This document shows, piece after piece, positions 44,477 to 53,161 of a stretch of DNA of 64,000 nt (position 1 is the stretch's first letter; the number at the start of each line of letters is the position of its first letter). The notes beneath the pieces were generated by a model that saw nothing but the letters and a program-made list of their open reading frames with translations, ran no database searches and was not told the origin of the DNA. The stretch is from the NCBI RefSeq assembly GCF_036030735.1, contig NZ_CP107928.1, positions 7,378,001 through 7,442,000 on the forward strand, in the 5' to 3' direction. Source of the DNA: Streptomyces sp. NBC_00425. GTDB lineage: Bacteria > Actinomycetota > Actinomycetes > Streptomycetales > Streptomycetaceae. The translations under genes and the position numbers were made by a program.

Positions 44477-45445
44477 ATGCCGAACCTGCCCGATGTCGTG
44501 CTGTGGTCGATACCCGCCTTCGTGGTGCTCACCGTGATCGAGATCATCAGCGTCCGCGTCCACCCCGACGAGGACGCCGCCGGGTATCAGACGAAGGATG
44601 CCGCGACCAGCGTCGGCATGGGGCTCGGGAGCCTCGTCTTCGACCTCGTCTGGAAGATCCCGATCGTCGCGACGTACACCGCGATCTACGAGCTGACGCC
44701 GCTGCGCGTGCCCGTCCTGTGGTGGACGCTCCCGCTGATGCTGCTGGCGCAGGACTTCTTCTACTACTGGTCCCACCGCGGCCACCACGTCATCCGGGTC
44801 CTGTGGGCCTGTCACGTGGTCCACCACTCCAGCGAGAAGTTCAACCTCACGACCGCGCTGCGCCAGCCCTGGACCACGCTGACCGTCTGGCCCTTCTACG
44901 TTCCGCTGATCGCCGCCGGCGTCCACCCGGCCGCGCTGGCCTTCTGCTCCTCGGCCAACCTCGTCTACCAGTTCTGGATCCACACCGAGCGGATCGACCG
45001 GATGCCCCGGTGGTTCGAGTTCGTGTTCAACACGCCGTCCCACCACCGCGTCCACCACGCCTCCCAGGGCGGCTACCTGGACCGCAACTTCGGCGGCATC
45101 CTCATCGTGTGGGACCGGCTGTTCGGCTCCTTCGTGCCCGAGACCGACCGGCCCGTGTACGGGTTGACCAAGAACATCAACACGTTCAACCCGATCAAGG
45201 TTGCGACCCACGAGTACGTCGCCATCGCCAAGGACGTCAGGGCCGCGGCGGGCTGGCGCGAACGGGCGGGGCGGGTCTTCGGCGGGCCGGGCTGGCAGCC
45301 GTCGGCCCGGCCCGGGCCGCCCCCCACCGAGCCGCCCCCCACCGAGCCGGCCCCCACCGAGCCGTCTCCCACCGGGCCGACCGCGACCGCGCCGGCGTCG
45401 CCGGCCGCGCCGGCCGCGCCGGTCGGGGAGACCACGGCCGCGTGA
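44477..45445 (+). CDS. Sterol desaturase/fatty acid hydroxylase superfamily protein
   Basis: A 322-residue membrane di-iron enzyme. Three histidine clusters are in order: HRGHH in YYWSHRGHHVIR, HVVHHSSE, and HHRVHHASQGG near residue 195, with about four helices around them. It hydroxylates or desaturates a lipid, with carotenoid, hopanoid or fatty-acid substrates possible. The last 60 residues are a Pro/Thr/Glu tail with PPPTEP-like repeats not needed for catalysis. ATG 44477 follows CTACGGT, a possible -10, so the message may be nearly leaderless. The next gene overlaps its stop (GTGA). Confidence 0.9.
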   Translation: MPNLPDVVLWSIPAFVVLTVIEIISVRVHPDEDAAGYQTKDAATSVGMGLGSLVFDLVWKIPIVATYTAIYELTPLRVPVLWWTLPLMLLAQDFFYYWSHRGHHVIRVLWACHVVHHSSEKFNLTTALRQPWTTLTVWPFYVPLIAAGVHPAALAFCSSANLVYQFWIHTERIDRMPRWFEFVFNTPSHHRVHHASQGGYLDRNFGGILIVWDRLFGSFVPETDRPVYGLTKNINTFNPIKVATHEYVAIAKDVRAAAGWRERAGRVFGGPGWQPSARPGPPPTEPPPTEPAPTEPSPTGPTATAPASPAAPAAPVGETTAA

Positions 45446-46122
45446 CCCGCTCCCGCGTCCCGTCGGCCCTGTTCGGCCTGTTCGCGCTCGCCGCCGCCGT
45501 CGACCTGCTCAGCCTCGCCGTCGGCCTCGAGCCCGGACACGCCGTCGCCAAGCCGCTCCTGATGCCTCTCCTCGCGGCCTGGGCGGCCCTGCGCGGCGCC
45601 CCCCGGCTCCTCGTCGCCGCCCTGCTGTGCGGCTGGGGCGGCGACACCCTCCTGCTGTTCGACGCCGACGCCGCCTTCCTCGCCGGCATGGCGTCCTTCG
45701 CCGCCGGGCACGTCTGCTACCTCGTGCTGTTCACCCGCGCCGGCCGCTCCCGCGCGGGCGCCCTGCTCCTCGCTCCCTGCTACGCCGTCGCCCTGATCAC
45801 GACGGTCGTCCTGCTCCGGCCCGACCTGCCCGCGGAGCTGCGCCTGCCCGTCGCCGCCTACAGCACCCTGCTCACGGCCATGGCCTACACCGCCGCCGCC
45901 CGGGTCGGCGCGGTCGCCGGCGCCGGTGGCGCGCTCTTCCTGCTCTCCGACACGCTCATCGCCACCGGCGTCGCGGACTGGCCGCAGCCGCCGCGCCCCG
46001 ACCTGTGGATCATGCTCACCTATATCGCCGCGCAGTTCCTGCTGGTCCGAGGCGCCCTCGGCGGGCGACGCCCGGCGCAGGAACAGGCCGGCGGCAGGCA
46101 GGTCCTCGCCGGCCCCGGGTGA
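45442..46122 (+). CDS. Lysoplasmalogenase (YhhN/TMEM86 family)
   Basis: A 226-residue membrane protein with seven or eight helices. Family residues are seen in HAVAKPLLMPLLAAW, CGWGGDTLLLFDADAAFLAGMASFAAGHVCYLVLF and GGALFLLSDTLIATG. YhhN proteins cleave the vinyl-ether bond of lysoplasmalogens. In actinobacteria the physiological lipid is unclear. It is translationally coupled to the sterol-desaturase-like gene by GTGA, which suggests a joint lipid-modification role. Its stop lies only 13 bp from the convergent CoA-transferase stop, with no room for a terminator. Confidence 0.88.
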   Translation: MTRSRVPSALFGLFALAAAVDLLSLAVGLEPGHAVAKPLLMPLLAAWAALRGAPRLLVAALLCGWGGDTLLLFDADAAFLAGMASFAAGHVCYLVLFTRAGRSRAGALLLAPCYAVALITTVVLLRPDLPAELRLPVAAYSTLLTAMAYTAAARVGAVAGAGGALFLLSDTLIATGVADWPQPPRPDLWIMLTYIAAQFLLVRGALGGRRPAQEQAGGRQVLAGPG

Positions 46123-46135
46123 CGGGCCCCGCCGT

Positions 46136-47545
46136 TCAGAGCCAGCGGGCCGGATCGGCCCCCCAGCGGCCCGGCGGGCGCGCCCAGTCGGCCGGCCCGC
46201 CGACGAAGCGCACCGGCGGCAGGACGTACCGCAGCCGCCCGAGAGGACTGTCGGTGTGCGCGAGCCACGGCGTCGGGTCGAGGCGGTCGTCCCCGGTTCG
46301 CCGCACGTCCTGACCCGGGTCTCCTTCCCCGCTCCGGGCGTCGTCGGTCAGCCATGCCGCCGTCCGGGCCAGGGCCAGCCGGACGAGGCGGGCGCCGCCG
46401 TCGGCCGACTGCTCGGTCAGCGCACGCAGCACGCCGGCCGCCAGCAGATAGCCGGTCCCGTGGTCCAGGGCCTGCGCCGGCAGCGCTCCGGGCCGTTCGG
46501 CCGAGCCCTCGACGGCCGCGATGCCGGTGGCCGCCTGCACCAGACTGTCGAAGCCCCGTCGGTCGCCCCAGGGCCCGTACGCCCCCCACGCCGACACCTG
46601 TGCGACGACCACTCCGGGCCGGCGTTCGGCCAGTGCCTCGGGGGCGAGCCCGAACCGGTCGAGCGCGCCCGGCCGGTACCCGGTGACGACGACGTCCGCC
46701 GTCGCGAGCAGCTCCTCGAAGGTCCGCCGGTCCACGGCGAGGTCCAGCAGGGCCGAGCGCTTGCCGAAGCCCGTGTCGGCGTGCTGGTCCGGCAGTTCGG
46801 GCAGACCGGGAGCGTCCACGCGCAGGACGTCGGCGCCCAGCAGGGCGAGGGTGCGGGTGGCGACCGGCCCGGCGAGGACCCGGGTCAGGTCCAGGACGCG
46901 TACTCCGGCGGCCGGCAGCAGGGGGCCGCCGCCCACCGGCGCGAGGGCACGCACGCGTGCTCCGTCCAGCCTGCTCCGCTCGACGAGGGGCCGGCCGGCG
47001 ATGGCGGCGGCCTGCTCGTGGGACGCCCACTGCCGAGGCGTGCGCAGTGCGACCGCCAGACCGCCTGCCGCGTGCACCGCGTCCTCGACGTCCCCTGCCC
47101 GGCGACCGGCGAGAACGCTCTCGACGGCGGCGGGACGGGAGTTCGCACTGTCGGCGTCCGCGGGCAGGCCGAGCGCGCTCAGCAGGCGCTCGCGGTGGTG
47201 CGGGTAGTTGGCGTGGGTGCGCACCCAGCCGTCGGCGGTCCGCCAGAACCGGGACAGCGGGGCGAAGAGCACCGGCGCCCGGTCGTCGACCAGCGTCTGC
47301 CGTTCGCTGACGAACGCCGCGGCGACCGCTGCGTCGTCCACCCGCACTTCGGGCGTCTCGGGCAGGCCCGCCCGTCGCGCCCCCAGCTCGGCGGCGGCCA
47401 GCGCGCACGCGCCCACACAGGCGCGCGCCAGCTGCCGTACGGGCAGCCGCGCCGGCAGCGCGCCGTCCCGGACGACCGTCGACACGCGCGTGAGGAGAGC
47501 GGGATCGCCGCCCAGTTCCGACCATGCGAACTCGATGTCAGTCAT
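46136..47545 (-). CDS. CoA transferase (class III) with permuted domain order
   Basis: A 469-residue CaiB/BaiF-type protein. The usual N-terminal signature VRVLDLTRVLAGPVATRTLALLGADVLRVD appears only at about residue 220, followed by GFGKRSALLDL and the catalytic-region GDRRGFDSLVQAATG. The first 200 residues resemble the family's usual C-terminal domain (ADGWVRTHANYPHHRERLLSALGL). The two halves are thus in swapped order. The substrate is unknown. ATG 47545 (MTDIEFAWSEL) is chosen. A farther upstream Met at 47560 lies next to an operator-like palindrome. Confidence 0.85.
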   Translation of the reverse strand: MTDIEFAWSELGGDPALLTRVSTVVRDGALPARLPVRQLARACVGACALAAAELGARRAGLPETPEVRVDDAAVAAAFVSERQTLVDDRAPVLFAPLSRFWRTADGWVRTHANYPHHRERLLSALGLPADADSANSRPAAVESVLAGRRAGDVEDAVHAAGGLAVALRTPRQWASHEQAAAIAGRPLVERSRLDGARVRALAPVGGGPLLPAAGVRVLDLTRVLAGPVATRTLALLGADVLRVDAPGLPELPDQHADTGFGKRSALLDLAVDRRTFEELLATADVVVTGYRPGALDRFGLAPEALAERRPGVVVAQVSAWGAYGPWGDRRGFDSLVQAATGIAAVEGSAERPGALPAQALDHGTGYLLAAGVLRALTEQSADGGARLVRLALARTAAWLTDDARSGEGDPGQDVRRTGDDRLDPTPWLAHTDSPLGRLRYVLPPVRFVGGPADWARPPGRWGADPARWL

Positions 47546-47560
47546 GACTGTATGATGCAT

Positions 47561-47577
47561 TATTGATTCGATCAATA
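47561..47577 (-). promoter_or_regulatory. Operator-like palindrome upstream of the CoA transferase gene
   Basis: TATTGAT-TCG-ATCAATA is a perfect 7-bp inverted repeat with a 3-bp spacer in a rare A+T-rich patch (about 47550-47585). It lies 16 bp before the start codon. GTCATGAC (47541-47548) and ATGCAT (47555-47560) are further palindromes. A MarR- or GntR-type repressor site is likely by shape, but no regulator gene is adjacent. Confidence 0.6.
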
Positions 47578-47660
47578 TATATGCCCTCCACTCCCTCCAC
47601 CCCCTCCACCCCGTCCCTCCCGTCCACCCCGTCCGTCGAGCAGGTGTCGCCGCACGCGAA

Positions 47661-47688
47661 AGGGCCGGGCGGATGACCGCCCGGCCCT
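47661..47688 (-). terminator. Terminator of the S8 protease gene
   Basis: A perfect 12-bp stem (AGGGCCGGGCGG at 47661-47672 with 47677-47688) and a 4-nt loop. On the minus strand the stem runs directly into TTTCG. It lies 37 bp past the protease stop. Confidence 0.85.
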
Positions 47689-47725
47689 CGAACCTCGTGC
47701 GCCACGGTCGTGGCGGCCTGAGCTA

Positions 47726-49255
47726 CTACTTCACGGCGCGCAGCGCGTTCACGACACCGTGGCCGAAGAAGCCGTTGAGCCGCTTCCCGCCCACGCAGGT
47801 CGCGTCGACGACGCCGTTGCCGTCACCGTCGTACGGCTCGGTCGGGCAGGCGGTGCTGTCCGCCTGGAGCTTGAGCAGCGCCTGCAGCTGGGCGGGGCTC
47901 GCGTACGGATGCGTCGACTTGAGCAGCGCGGCGACACCGGCCACGTGCGGCGACGCCATCGAGGTGCCCTGCAGGTAGCCGTACGTGTTGTTCGGCAGCG
48001 TCGACAGGATGCGTCCGTTGGCGGACGGCGTGCCCGGGATCTGGTACTTGTCGCCGCCCGGAGCCGCCACGTCGATCGCGCCGAGGCCGTAGCTGGAGTA
48101 GTACGACTTGGTGCCCTTGACGCCCGTGGCGCTCACGGTGACGACACCCGGCAGCTGGGTCGGCACGTCGAAGCACTCGTGCGGGTCGATCGTGCGCGTC
48201 ACCGGCGTGGCGTCGTCGGGGCTGGACGCGTCCACGATGGCGTCGGAGTCGAGGTCGTGGTTGGAGTTGCCCGCCGAGGCCACGTTGAGCGTGCCCTTCT
48301 TCTGGGCGTACAGCTGGGCCCTGTTGACCGCGTCCACGATGGCCCGCTGGTCCGGGTCGTCCATGCAGTTGTACAGCCACGGGTCGACGTAGTAGCTGTT
48401 GTTCGTGACCTCGACGCCGTGGTCGGCGGCGAACACGAACGCGCAGACGACGTTCTCCGGGTAGAAGAGGCCGTCCTTGGGGTCGCTCACCTTGATGCTC
48501 GCGACCTTGACGCCCGGTGCCACGCCGGCGACGCCGACGCCGTTGCGGGCGGCCGCGATCTCACCGGCGACATGGGTGCCGTGGTAGTCCTCCGCGGTGT
48601 ACGGACGCCAGGCGCCCGCGCTGGTGTCCGCGACGCCGCCGACGCAGTTCGCCGACTGGGACGCGGAGAAGTTCGCGGTGAGGTCCGGGTGGGTGTCGTC
48701 GACGCCGGTGTCGATCACGGCGACCGTCACCCGCCTGCTGCCCGGGTTGATCTCGGCGGCCTTGTCGGCGCCTATCGCACGCAGGTCCCACTGGTCCGCC
48801 TCGAGCGGCTCGCTCTGCCCCGCCGTGCCGGACGCCTTCGCGACCTTCGCGGCCTCCGCCTTCGACAGGACCTGCACCGCGCCCTCGTCGGTGGTCCCGG
48901 CGGGGCTCAGCGCAGTCGTGCGGGTGGCGCCGGCCGACTGCACACCCCGCACCGCGCGTATCCGCGGACCGAAGTCGGGGTTCGCCGAGTGGACGACGAG
49001 CACGCCGATCCTCTCGTAGGACGCGACGACGGTGCCGCCGACCGAGGCGATCGCCTTCTTCACCGACCCGATCGTGCGGTGGTCCACCCTCGTGTTGACG
49101 ACGTACGCCAGCGCCGGGGCGTCGGTCGCCCGGGTGGCGGATGTCGTGGCGGGAGCCGCGGAGGCCGCAGTCGGCAGGAAGCCGAGAGAGGCGGTCAGCG
49201 ACAGCACGACGGGTACCGCGAGTGCGAGGCGGCGTTTGGAAGGCAGATGAGCCAT
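47726..49255 (-). CDS. Secreted S8 (subtilisin-like) serine protease
   Basis: A 509-residue exported protease. The Sec signal covers residues 1-33 (KRRLALAVPVVLSLTASLGFLP, cleavage after ASA). Residues about 48-150 are an inhibitor-like propeptide. The catalytic triad is Asp182 (AVIDTGVDDTHPDL), His225 (HGTHVAGE) and Ser432 (GTSMASPHVAG). Two Cys-containing segments (NCVGG, YNCMDD, TACPTEP, ATCVGG) suggest disulfides. Nothing follows the protease domain, so it is released rather than anchored. A hairpin lies in the 5' leader and a strong terminator follows. Confidence 0.94.
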   Translation of the reverse strand: MAHLPSKRRLALAVPVVLSLTASLGFLPTAASAAPATTSATRATDAPALAYVVNTRVDHRTIGSVKKAIASVGGTVVASYERIGVLVVHSANPDFGPRIRAVRGVQSAGATRTTALSPAGTTDEGAVQVLSKAEAAKVAKASGTAGQSEPLEADQWDLRAIGADKAAEINPGSRRVTVAVIDTGVDDTHPDLTANFSASQSANCVGGVADTSAGAWRPYTAEDYHGTHVAGEIAAARNGVGVAGVAPGVKVASIKVSDPKDGLFYPENVVCAFVFAADHGVEVTNNSYYVDPWLYNCMDDPDQRAIVDAVNRAQLYAQKKGTLNVASAGNSNHDLDSDAIVDASSPDDATPVTRTIDPHECFDVPTQLPGVVTVSATGVKGTKSYYSSYGLGAIDVAAPGGDKYQIPGTPSANGRILSTLPNNTYGYLQGTSMASPHVAGVAALLKSTHPYASPAQLQALLKLQADSTACPTEPYDGDGNGVVDATCVGGKRLNGFFGHGVVNALRAVK

Positions 49256-49287
49256 GGGGTCTCCACATCATCCGGAAAGGGGACCTG

Positions 49288-49310
49288 GCCGAGCACAGAT
49301 CCTGCTCGGC
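49288..49310 (-). promoter_or_regulatory. Hairpin in the leader of the S8 protease gene
   Basis: GCCGAGCA (49288-49295) pairs with TGCTCGGC (49303-49310) around a 7-nt loop, 33 bp before the start. A minus-strand TAGCTT near 49345 could be the -10. The remaining part of the 304-bp gap up to 49559 shows nothing else that I can support. Confidence 0.5.
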
Positions 49311-49559
49311 AGGTACATGACGGGTGGTGCTGTGCCGAAGCTATCCAACTGACTCGCCGGCCAGCAACGACCTCGGGCGACGACTTCCGGAAGGGACCGC
49401 CGCCGCTGCCCGCACGGACGCGACGGAACCCGGGCGACAAGTACCCGATCGAGTTGAACCGCCCCTAGCGCGCCGCCGTGCCCTTGGTCAGGGAGCCCGT
49501 GCACGATCGAGCCCCGCCCGACCCGCCCGTCCCGCCCGTCCGCAATGCGAGGAGACTCC

Positions 49560-49916
49560 GTGGCCACCGAGACACCGCCCCCCTCGAAGACCCCCAGCCG
49601 GCTCCCCACCACCGAGGAGTTCGTCGCGGTGCAGGAGAGCGCGGAGTTCGGTGAACTGCGCGGCGCCTACCGCGGCTTCGCCTTCCCGCTGACCGTCGCC
49701 TTCATCGCCTGGTACCTGCTGTACGTCCTGCTCTCCAACTACGCGGGCGACTTCATGGGCACCAAGCTCTTCGGCAACTTCAACGTGGCGATGACCCTCG
49801 GCCTCGCCCAGTTCCTCACCACGTTCCTCATCGCCTGGTGGTACGCGCGCACCGCCGCCGCCAAGTTCGACCCCAAGGCCGACGCGATCAAGTCCCGGAT
49901 GGAGAGCGGAGAATGA
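49560..49916 (+). CDS. DUF485 membrane protein (partner of acetate symporter)
   Basis: A 118-residue protein with two membrane helices (FAFPLTVAFIAWYLLYVLLSNYAG at about 45-68 and FNVAMTLGLAQFLTTFLIAWWYART at about 77-101), the DUF485 pattern. The GTG start at 49560 follows GAGGAG. DUF485 genes precede ActP-type acetate symporters in many bacteria (YjcH-ActP in E. coli). Here too the next gene overlaps by 4 nt (ATGA). It probably assists symporter assembly or activity, by analogy. Confidence 0.9.
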   Translation: MATETPPPSKTPSRLPTTEEFVAVQESAEFGELRGAYRGFAFPLTVAFIAWYLLYVLLSNYAGDFMGTKLFGNFNVAMTLGLAQFLTTFLIAWWYARTAAAKFDPKADAIKSRMESGE

Positions 49917-51538
49917 GCACCGCCCAGCAGACCCTGCTCGCCGCGGGCGAGGCCAGTGAGCACCGCACACTGATCATCGTCCTGTTCTCGGTGTTCGTCG
50001 CCGCGACTCTCGTCATCACCGTCTGGGCCGGCCGCCAGACCAAGGACGCCGCCGACTTCTACGCCGGCGGCCGCCAGTTCACCGGCTTCCAGAACGGCCT
50101 CGCCGTCTCCGGCGACTACATGTCCGCCGCGTCCTTCCTCGGCATCGCGGGCGCCATCGCCCTCTTCGGCTACGACGGCTTCCTGTACTCCATCGGCTTC
50201 CTGGTGGCCTGGCTGGTCGCCCTCCTGCTGGTGGCGGAGCCGCTGCGCAACTCCGGCCGCTACACCATGGGCGACGTCCTCGCGTACCGCATGCGCCAGC
50301 GTCCCGTCCGCACCGCCGCCGGCACCTCCACCATCGTGGTCTCGATCTTCTACCTGCTCGCCCAGATGGCGGGCGCGGGCGTCCTGGTCTCGCTCCTGCT
50401 GGGCATCACCAGCGACGCCGGCAAGATCGGCATCGTCGCCCTCGTGGGCGTGCTGATGATCGTCTACGTCACCATCGGCGGCATGAAGGGCACCACCTGG
50501 GTGCAGATGGTCAAGGCCGTCCTGCTCATCGCCGGCGCCCTGCTGCTCACCTTCCTGGTGCTGCTCAAGTTCGACTTCAACGTCTCCGACCTGCTGGGCT
50601 CGGCCGCCGACAACAGCGGCAAGGGCGCGGCCTTCCTGGAGCCGGGCCTGAAGTACGGCGCCACCGGCACCACCAAGCTGGACTTCATCTCGCTCGGCAT
50701 CGCCCTCGTCCTGGGCACCGCCGGCCTGCCGCACATCCTGATCCGCTTCTACACGGTGCCCACCGCCAAGGCCGCCCGGAAGTCGGTCCTGTGGGCCATC
50801 GGCCTGATCGGCGCCTTCTACCTGATGACGCTCGCCCTCGGCTTCGGCGCCGCCGCGCTCATCAAGCCGGACGAGATCATCGCCTCCAACAAGGCAGGCA
50901 ACACGGCCGCCCCGCTCCTGGCGCTGCATCTGGGCGGCGTCGACTCCAACTGGGGCGCCATCCTGCTGGCCACCATCTCGGCGGTCGCCTTCGCCACCAT
51001 CCTCGCGGTGGTCGCCGGCCTCACCCTGGCGTCGTCCTCGTCCTTCGCGCACGACATCTACGCCAACGTCATCAAGAAGGGGCAGGCCTCCGAGAAGCAG
51101 GAGATCAACGCGGCCCGATACGCGACCGTCGGCATCGGCGCGGTCTCCATCCTGCTCGGCGCCCTCGCCCGCGACCTGAACGTCGCCGGCCTGGTCGCCC
51201 TCGCCTTCGCGGTGGCCGCCTCCGCCAACCTCCCGACGATCCTCTACAGCCTCTTCTGGAAGCGGTTCACCACGTCCGGGGCCCTGTGGTCGATCTACGG
51301 CGGCCTGGTCACCGCCGTCGGCCTGGTGCTGTTCTCGCCGGTCGTCTCCGGCAAGCCCAGCTCGATGTTCCCCGACGTCGACTTCCACTGGTTCCCCCTG
51401 GAGAACCCCGGCCTCATCTCGATCCCGGTCGGCTTCCTGCTGGGCATCGTCGGCACCCTCCTGTCGAAGGAGAAGCCCGACGACGCCAAGTACGCCGAGC
51501 TGGAGGTGCGCTCCCTGACCGGCACCGGGGCCCACTGA
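49913..51538 (+). CDS. Acetate/solute:sodium symporter (ActP-like)
   Basis: A 541-residue sodium:solute symporter with about 13 helices. SSS features include DFYAGGRQFTGFQNGLAVSGDYMSAASFLG near residue 45, YRMRQRPVRTAAG, and the Na+-site helix GTAGLPHILIRFYTVPTAKAARKS near residue 275. ActP of E. coli imports acetate, glycolate and pyruvate. Exact ligands here are unknown. Translation is coupled to the DUF485 gene. A strong terminator lies 24 bp after the stop. Confidence 0.92.
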   Translation: MSTAQQTLLAAGEASEHRTLIIVLFSVFVAATLVITVWAGRQTKDAADFYAGGRQFTGFQNGLAVSGDYMSAASFLGIAGAIALFGYDGFLYSIGFLVAWLVALLLVAEPLRNSGRYTMGDVLAYRMRQRPVRTAAGTSTIVVSIFYLLAQMAGAGVLVSLLLGITSDAGKIGIVALVGVLMIVYVTIGGMKGTTWVQMVKAVLLIAGALLLTFLVLLKFDFNVSDLLGSAADNSGKGAAFLEPGLKYGATGTTKLDFISLGIALVLGTAGLPHILIRFYTVPTAKAARKSVLWAIGLIGAFYLMTLALGFGAAALIKPDEIIASNKAGNTAAPLLALHLGGVDSNWGAILLATISAVAFATILAVVAGLTLASSSSFAHDIYANVIKKGQASEKQEINAARYATVGIGAVSILLGALARDLNVAGLVALAFAVAASANLPTILYSLFWKRFTTSGALWSIYGGLVTAVGLVLFSPVVSGKPSSMFPDVDFHWFPLENPGLISIPVGFLLGIVGTLLSKEKPDDAKYAELEVRSLTGTGAH

Positions 51539-51561
51539 GCGGCCGTCCGCCCCGCCCCGAC

Positions 51562-51597
51562 CGCGGCCGCGTCGTAGATCCCTACGAAGCGGCCGCG
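51562..51597 (+). terminator. Terminator of the DUF485-symporter operon
   Basis: Arms 51562-51577 and 51582-51597 form 15 base pairs with one mismatch around a 4-nt loop. It closes the operon 24 bp past the symporter stop. Confidence 0.8.
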
Positions 51598-51697
51598 TCC
51601 CACCTCGTGGGATCGGGCCCTGTCGCTGTCGGCGGTGTCACGTAGGCTCGCAAGTGACGGAACAGTCACGCGATCCACCACGAGGGAGGGGGCCCAC

Positions 51698-52687
51698 GTG
51701 CTCATCGACACCTACGGCCGAGTGGCCACCGACCTGAGGGTCTCACTGACCGACCGGTGCAACCTGCGCTGCACCTACTGCATGCCCGAGGAGGGCCTGC
51801 AGTGGCTGGCCAAGCCCGACCTCCTCACGGACGACGAGATCGTCCGCCTCATCGACGTCGCGGTCACCTCCCTCGGCATCGAGGAGGTCCGCTTCACCGG
51901 CGGCGAGCCCCTGCTGCGCCCGGGCCTGGTCGGCATCGTCGAGCGCGTCGCCGCGATGGAGCCCCGCCCCCAGATGTCCCTCACGACGAACGGCATCGGC
52001 CTGCGCCGCACCGCCCGGGCCCTCGAGGCGGCCGGCCTGGACCGGGTCAACGTCTCCCTCGACACCCTGCGCCCCGACGTCTTCAAGACCCTCACCCGCA
52101 GGGACCGTCACAAGGACGTCCTCGAGGGCCTCGAAGCCGCCCGAGAGGCGGGCCTGACACCGGTGAAGGTGAACTCGGTCCTGATGCCGGGCCTCAACGA
52201 GGACGAAGCTCCCGACCTCCTCGCCTGGGCCGTGGAGAACGACTACGAGCTGCGCTTCATCGAGCAGATGCCGCTGGACGCCCAGCACGGCTGGAAGCGC
52301 GAGGGCATGGTGACGGCCGGGGACATCCTGGCCTCCCTGCGCACCCGCTTCGACCTCACCGCCGAGGGCGAGCAGGAACGCGGTTCGGCCCCGGCCGAAC
52401 GCTGGCTGGTGGACGGCGGCCCGCACCGCGTGGGCGTCATCGCCTCCGTCACCCGGCCCTTCTGCGCCGCGTGCGACCGCACCCGCCTCACCGCCGACGG
52501 CCAGGTCCGCACCTGCCTCTTCGCCCGCGAGGAGACGGACCTGCGAGCGGCCCTGCGCTCCGGCGCCCCCGACGAGGAGATAGCCCGCATCTGGCGCCTG
52601 GCCATGTGGGGAAAGAAGGCGGGCTCCGGTCTGGACGACCCGAGCTTCCTGCAGCCGGACCGGCCGATGTCGGCGATCGGCGGCTAG
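51698..52687 (+). CDS. moaA: GTP 3',8-cyclase (molybdenum cofactor synthesis)
   Basis: A 329-residue radical SAM enzyme. The N-terminal [4Fe-4S] site is C21-x3-C25-x2-C28 (TDRCNLRCTYCMPEEG). The second cluster is C256, C259 and C273 (FCAACDRTRLTADGQVRTCLF). The mandatory C-terminal Gly-Gly ends the protein. With MoaC it turns GTP into cyclic pyranopterin monophosphate. GTG start with GAGGGAGGGGG. The leader holds GTGAC-N6-GTCAC (51654-51669), a possible regulator site. No other moa gene is adjacent. Confidence 0.97.
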   Translation: MLIDTYGRVATDLRVSLTDRCNLRCTYCMPEEGLQWLAKPDLLTDDEIVRLIDVAVTSLGIEEVRFTGGEPLLRPGLVGIVERVAAMEPRPQMSLTTNGIGLRRTARALEAAGLDRVNVSLDTLRPDVFKTLTRRDRHKDVLEGLEAAREAGLTPVKVNSVLMPGLNEDEAPDLLAWAVENDYELRFIEQMPLDAQHGWKREGMVTAGDILASLRTRFDLTAEGEQERGSAPAERWLVDGGPHRVGVIASVTRPFCAACDRTRLTADGQVRTCLFAREETDLRAALRSGAPDEEIARIWRLAMWGKKAGSGLDDPSFLQPDRPMSAIGG

Positions 52688-52730
52688 CGCGGCCCCGGAC
52701 CGGCGGGTGCCGGGACCGCTCGGACGGCCT

Positions 52731-52964
52731 TCAGACGGCCTTGTCCCGGGACCCCTCCGGGGGTTCCCAATCGGTCAGCGCGACCACGTCCTTGAGGAAG
52801 CCCCGGACGCCGAGGAACTGCGACAGATGCTCGCGGTGCTCCTCGCACGCGAGCCACGTCTTGCGCCGCTCCGGCGTATGGATCTTCGGGTTGTTCCAGG
52901 CCAGCACCCACACCGCGTCGACACGGCAGCCCTTGGCAGAACAGATGGGGGTCTCGTCACTCAC
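52731..52964 (-). CDS. Small conserved protein with probable zinc site
   Basis: A 77-residue soluble protein. Cys8 and Cys13 (PICSAKGC) with Cys40 and His43 (WLACEEHREHLSQFL) form a likely CxxxxC-CxxH zinc site, and a second His46 is close. Some databases label relatives as acetone carboxylase on weak grounds. The size rules that out, so I treat it as unknown. GTG start at 52962-52964. Convergent with moaA, 43 bp apart. Conserved among actinobacteria to my recollection. Confidence 0.75.
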   Translation of the reverse strand: MSDETPICSAKGCRVDAVWVLAWNNPKIHTPERRKTWLACEEHREHLSQFLGVRGFLKDVVALTDWEPPEGSRDKAV

Positions 52965-53161
52965 AGAGTCGTCTCACCACACGCACACAAAGGCGACGCC
53001 GAGCAGCCACGGGGGGAGCTGCCCGGCGTCGGTCCGTCGCTCCGACGGGGGATGCGGAGCGCGTACGAAGTATGTCACGACGGACCACCCCCACGGCACT
53101 GGAACAACATGATTGATCTGAGCTTTTCCTGAGCTTGGCGCACAGTCCGCTCATGGCCCGT

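Noticed and set aside
51654..51669. GTGAC-N6-GTCAC in the moaA leader as a Crp site
   Set aside because: The streptomycete Crp consensus, as I know it, has GTG and GNCAC separated by 6 bp. Here the distance is 8.
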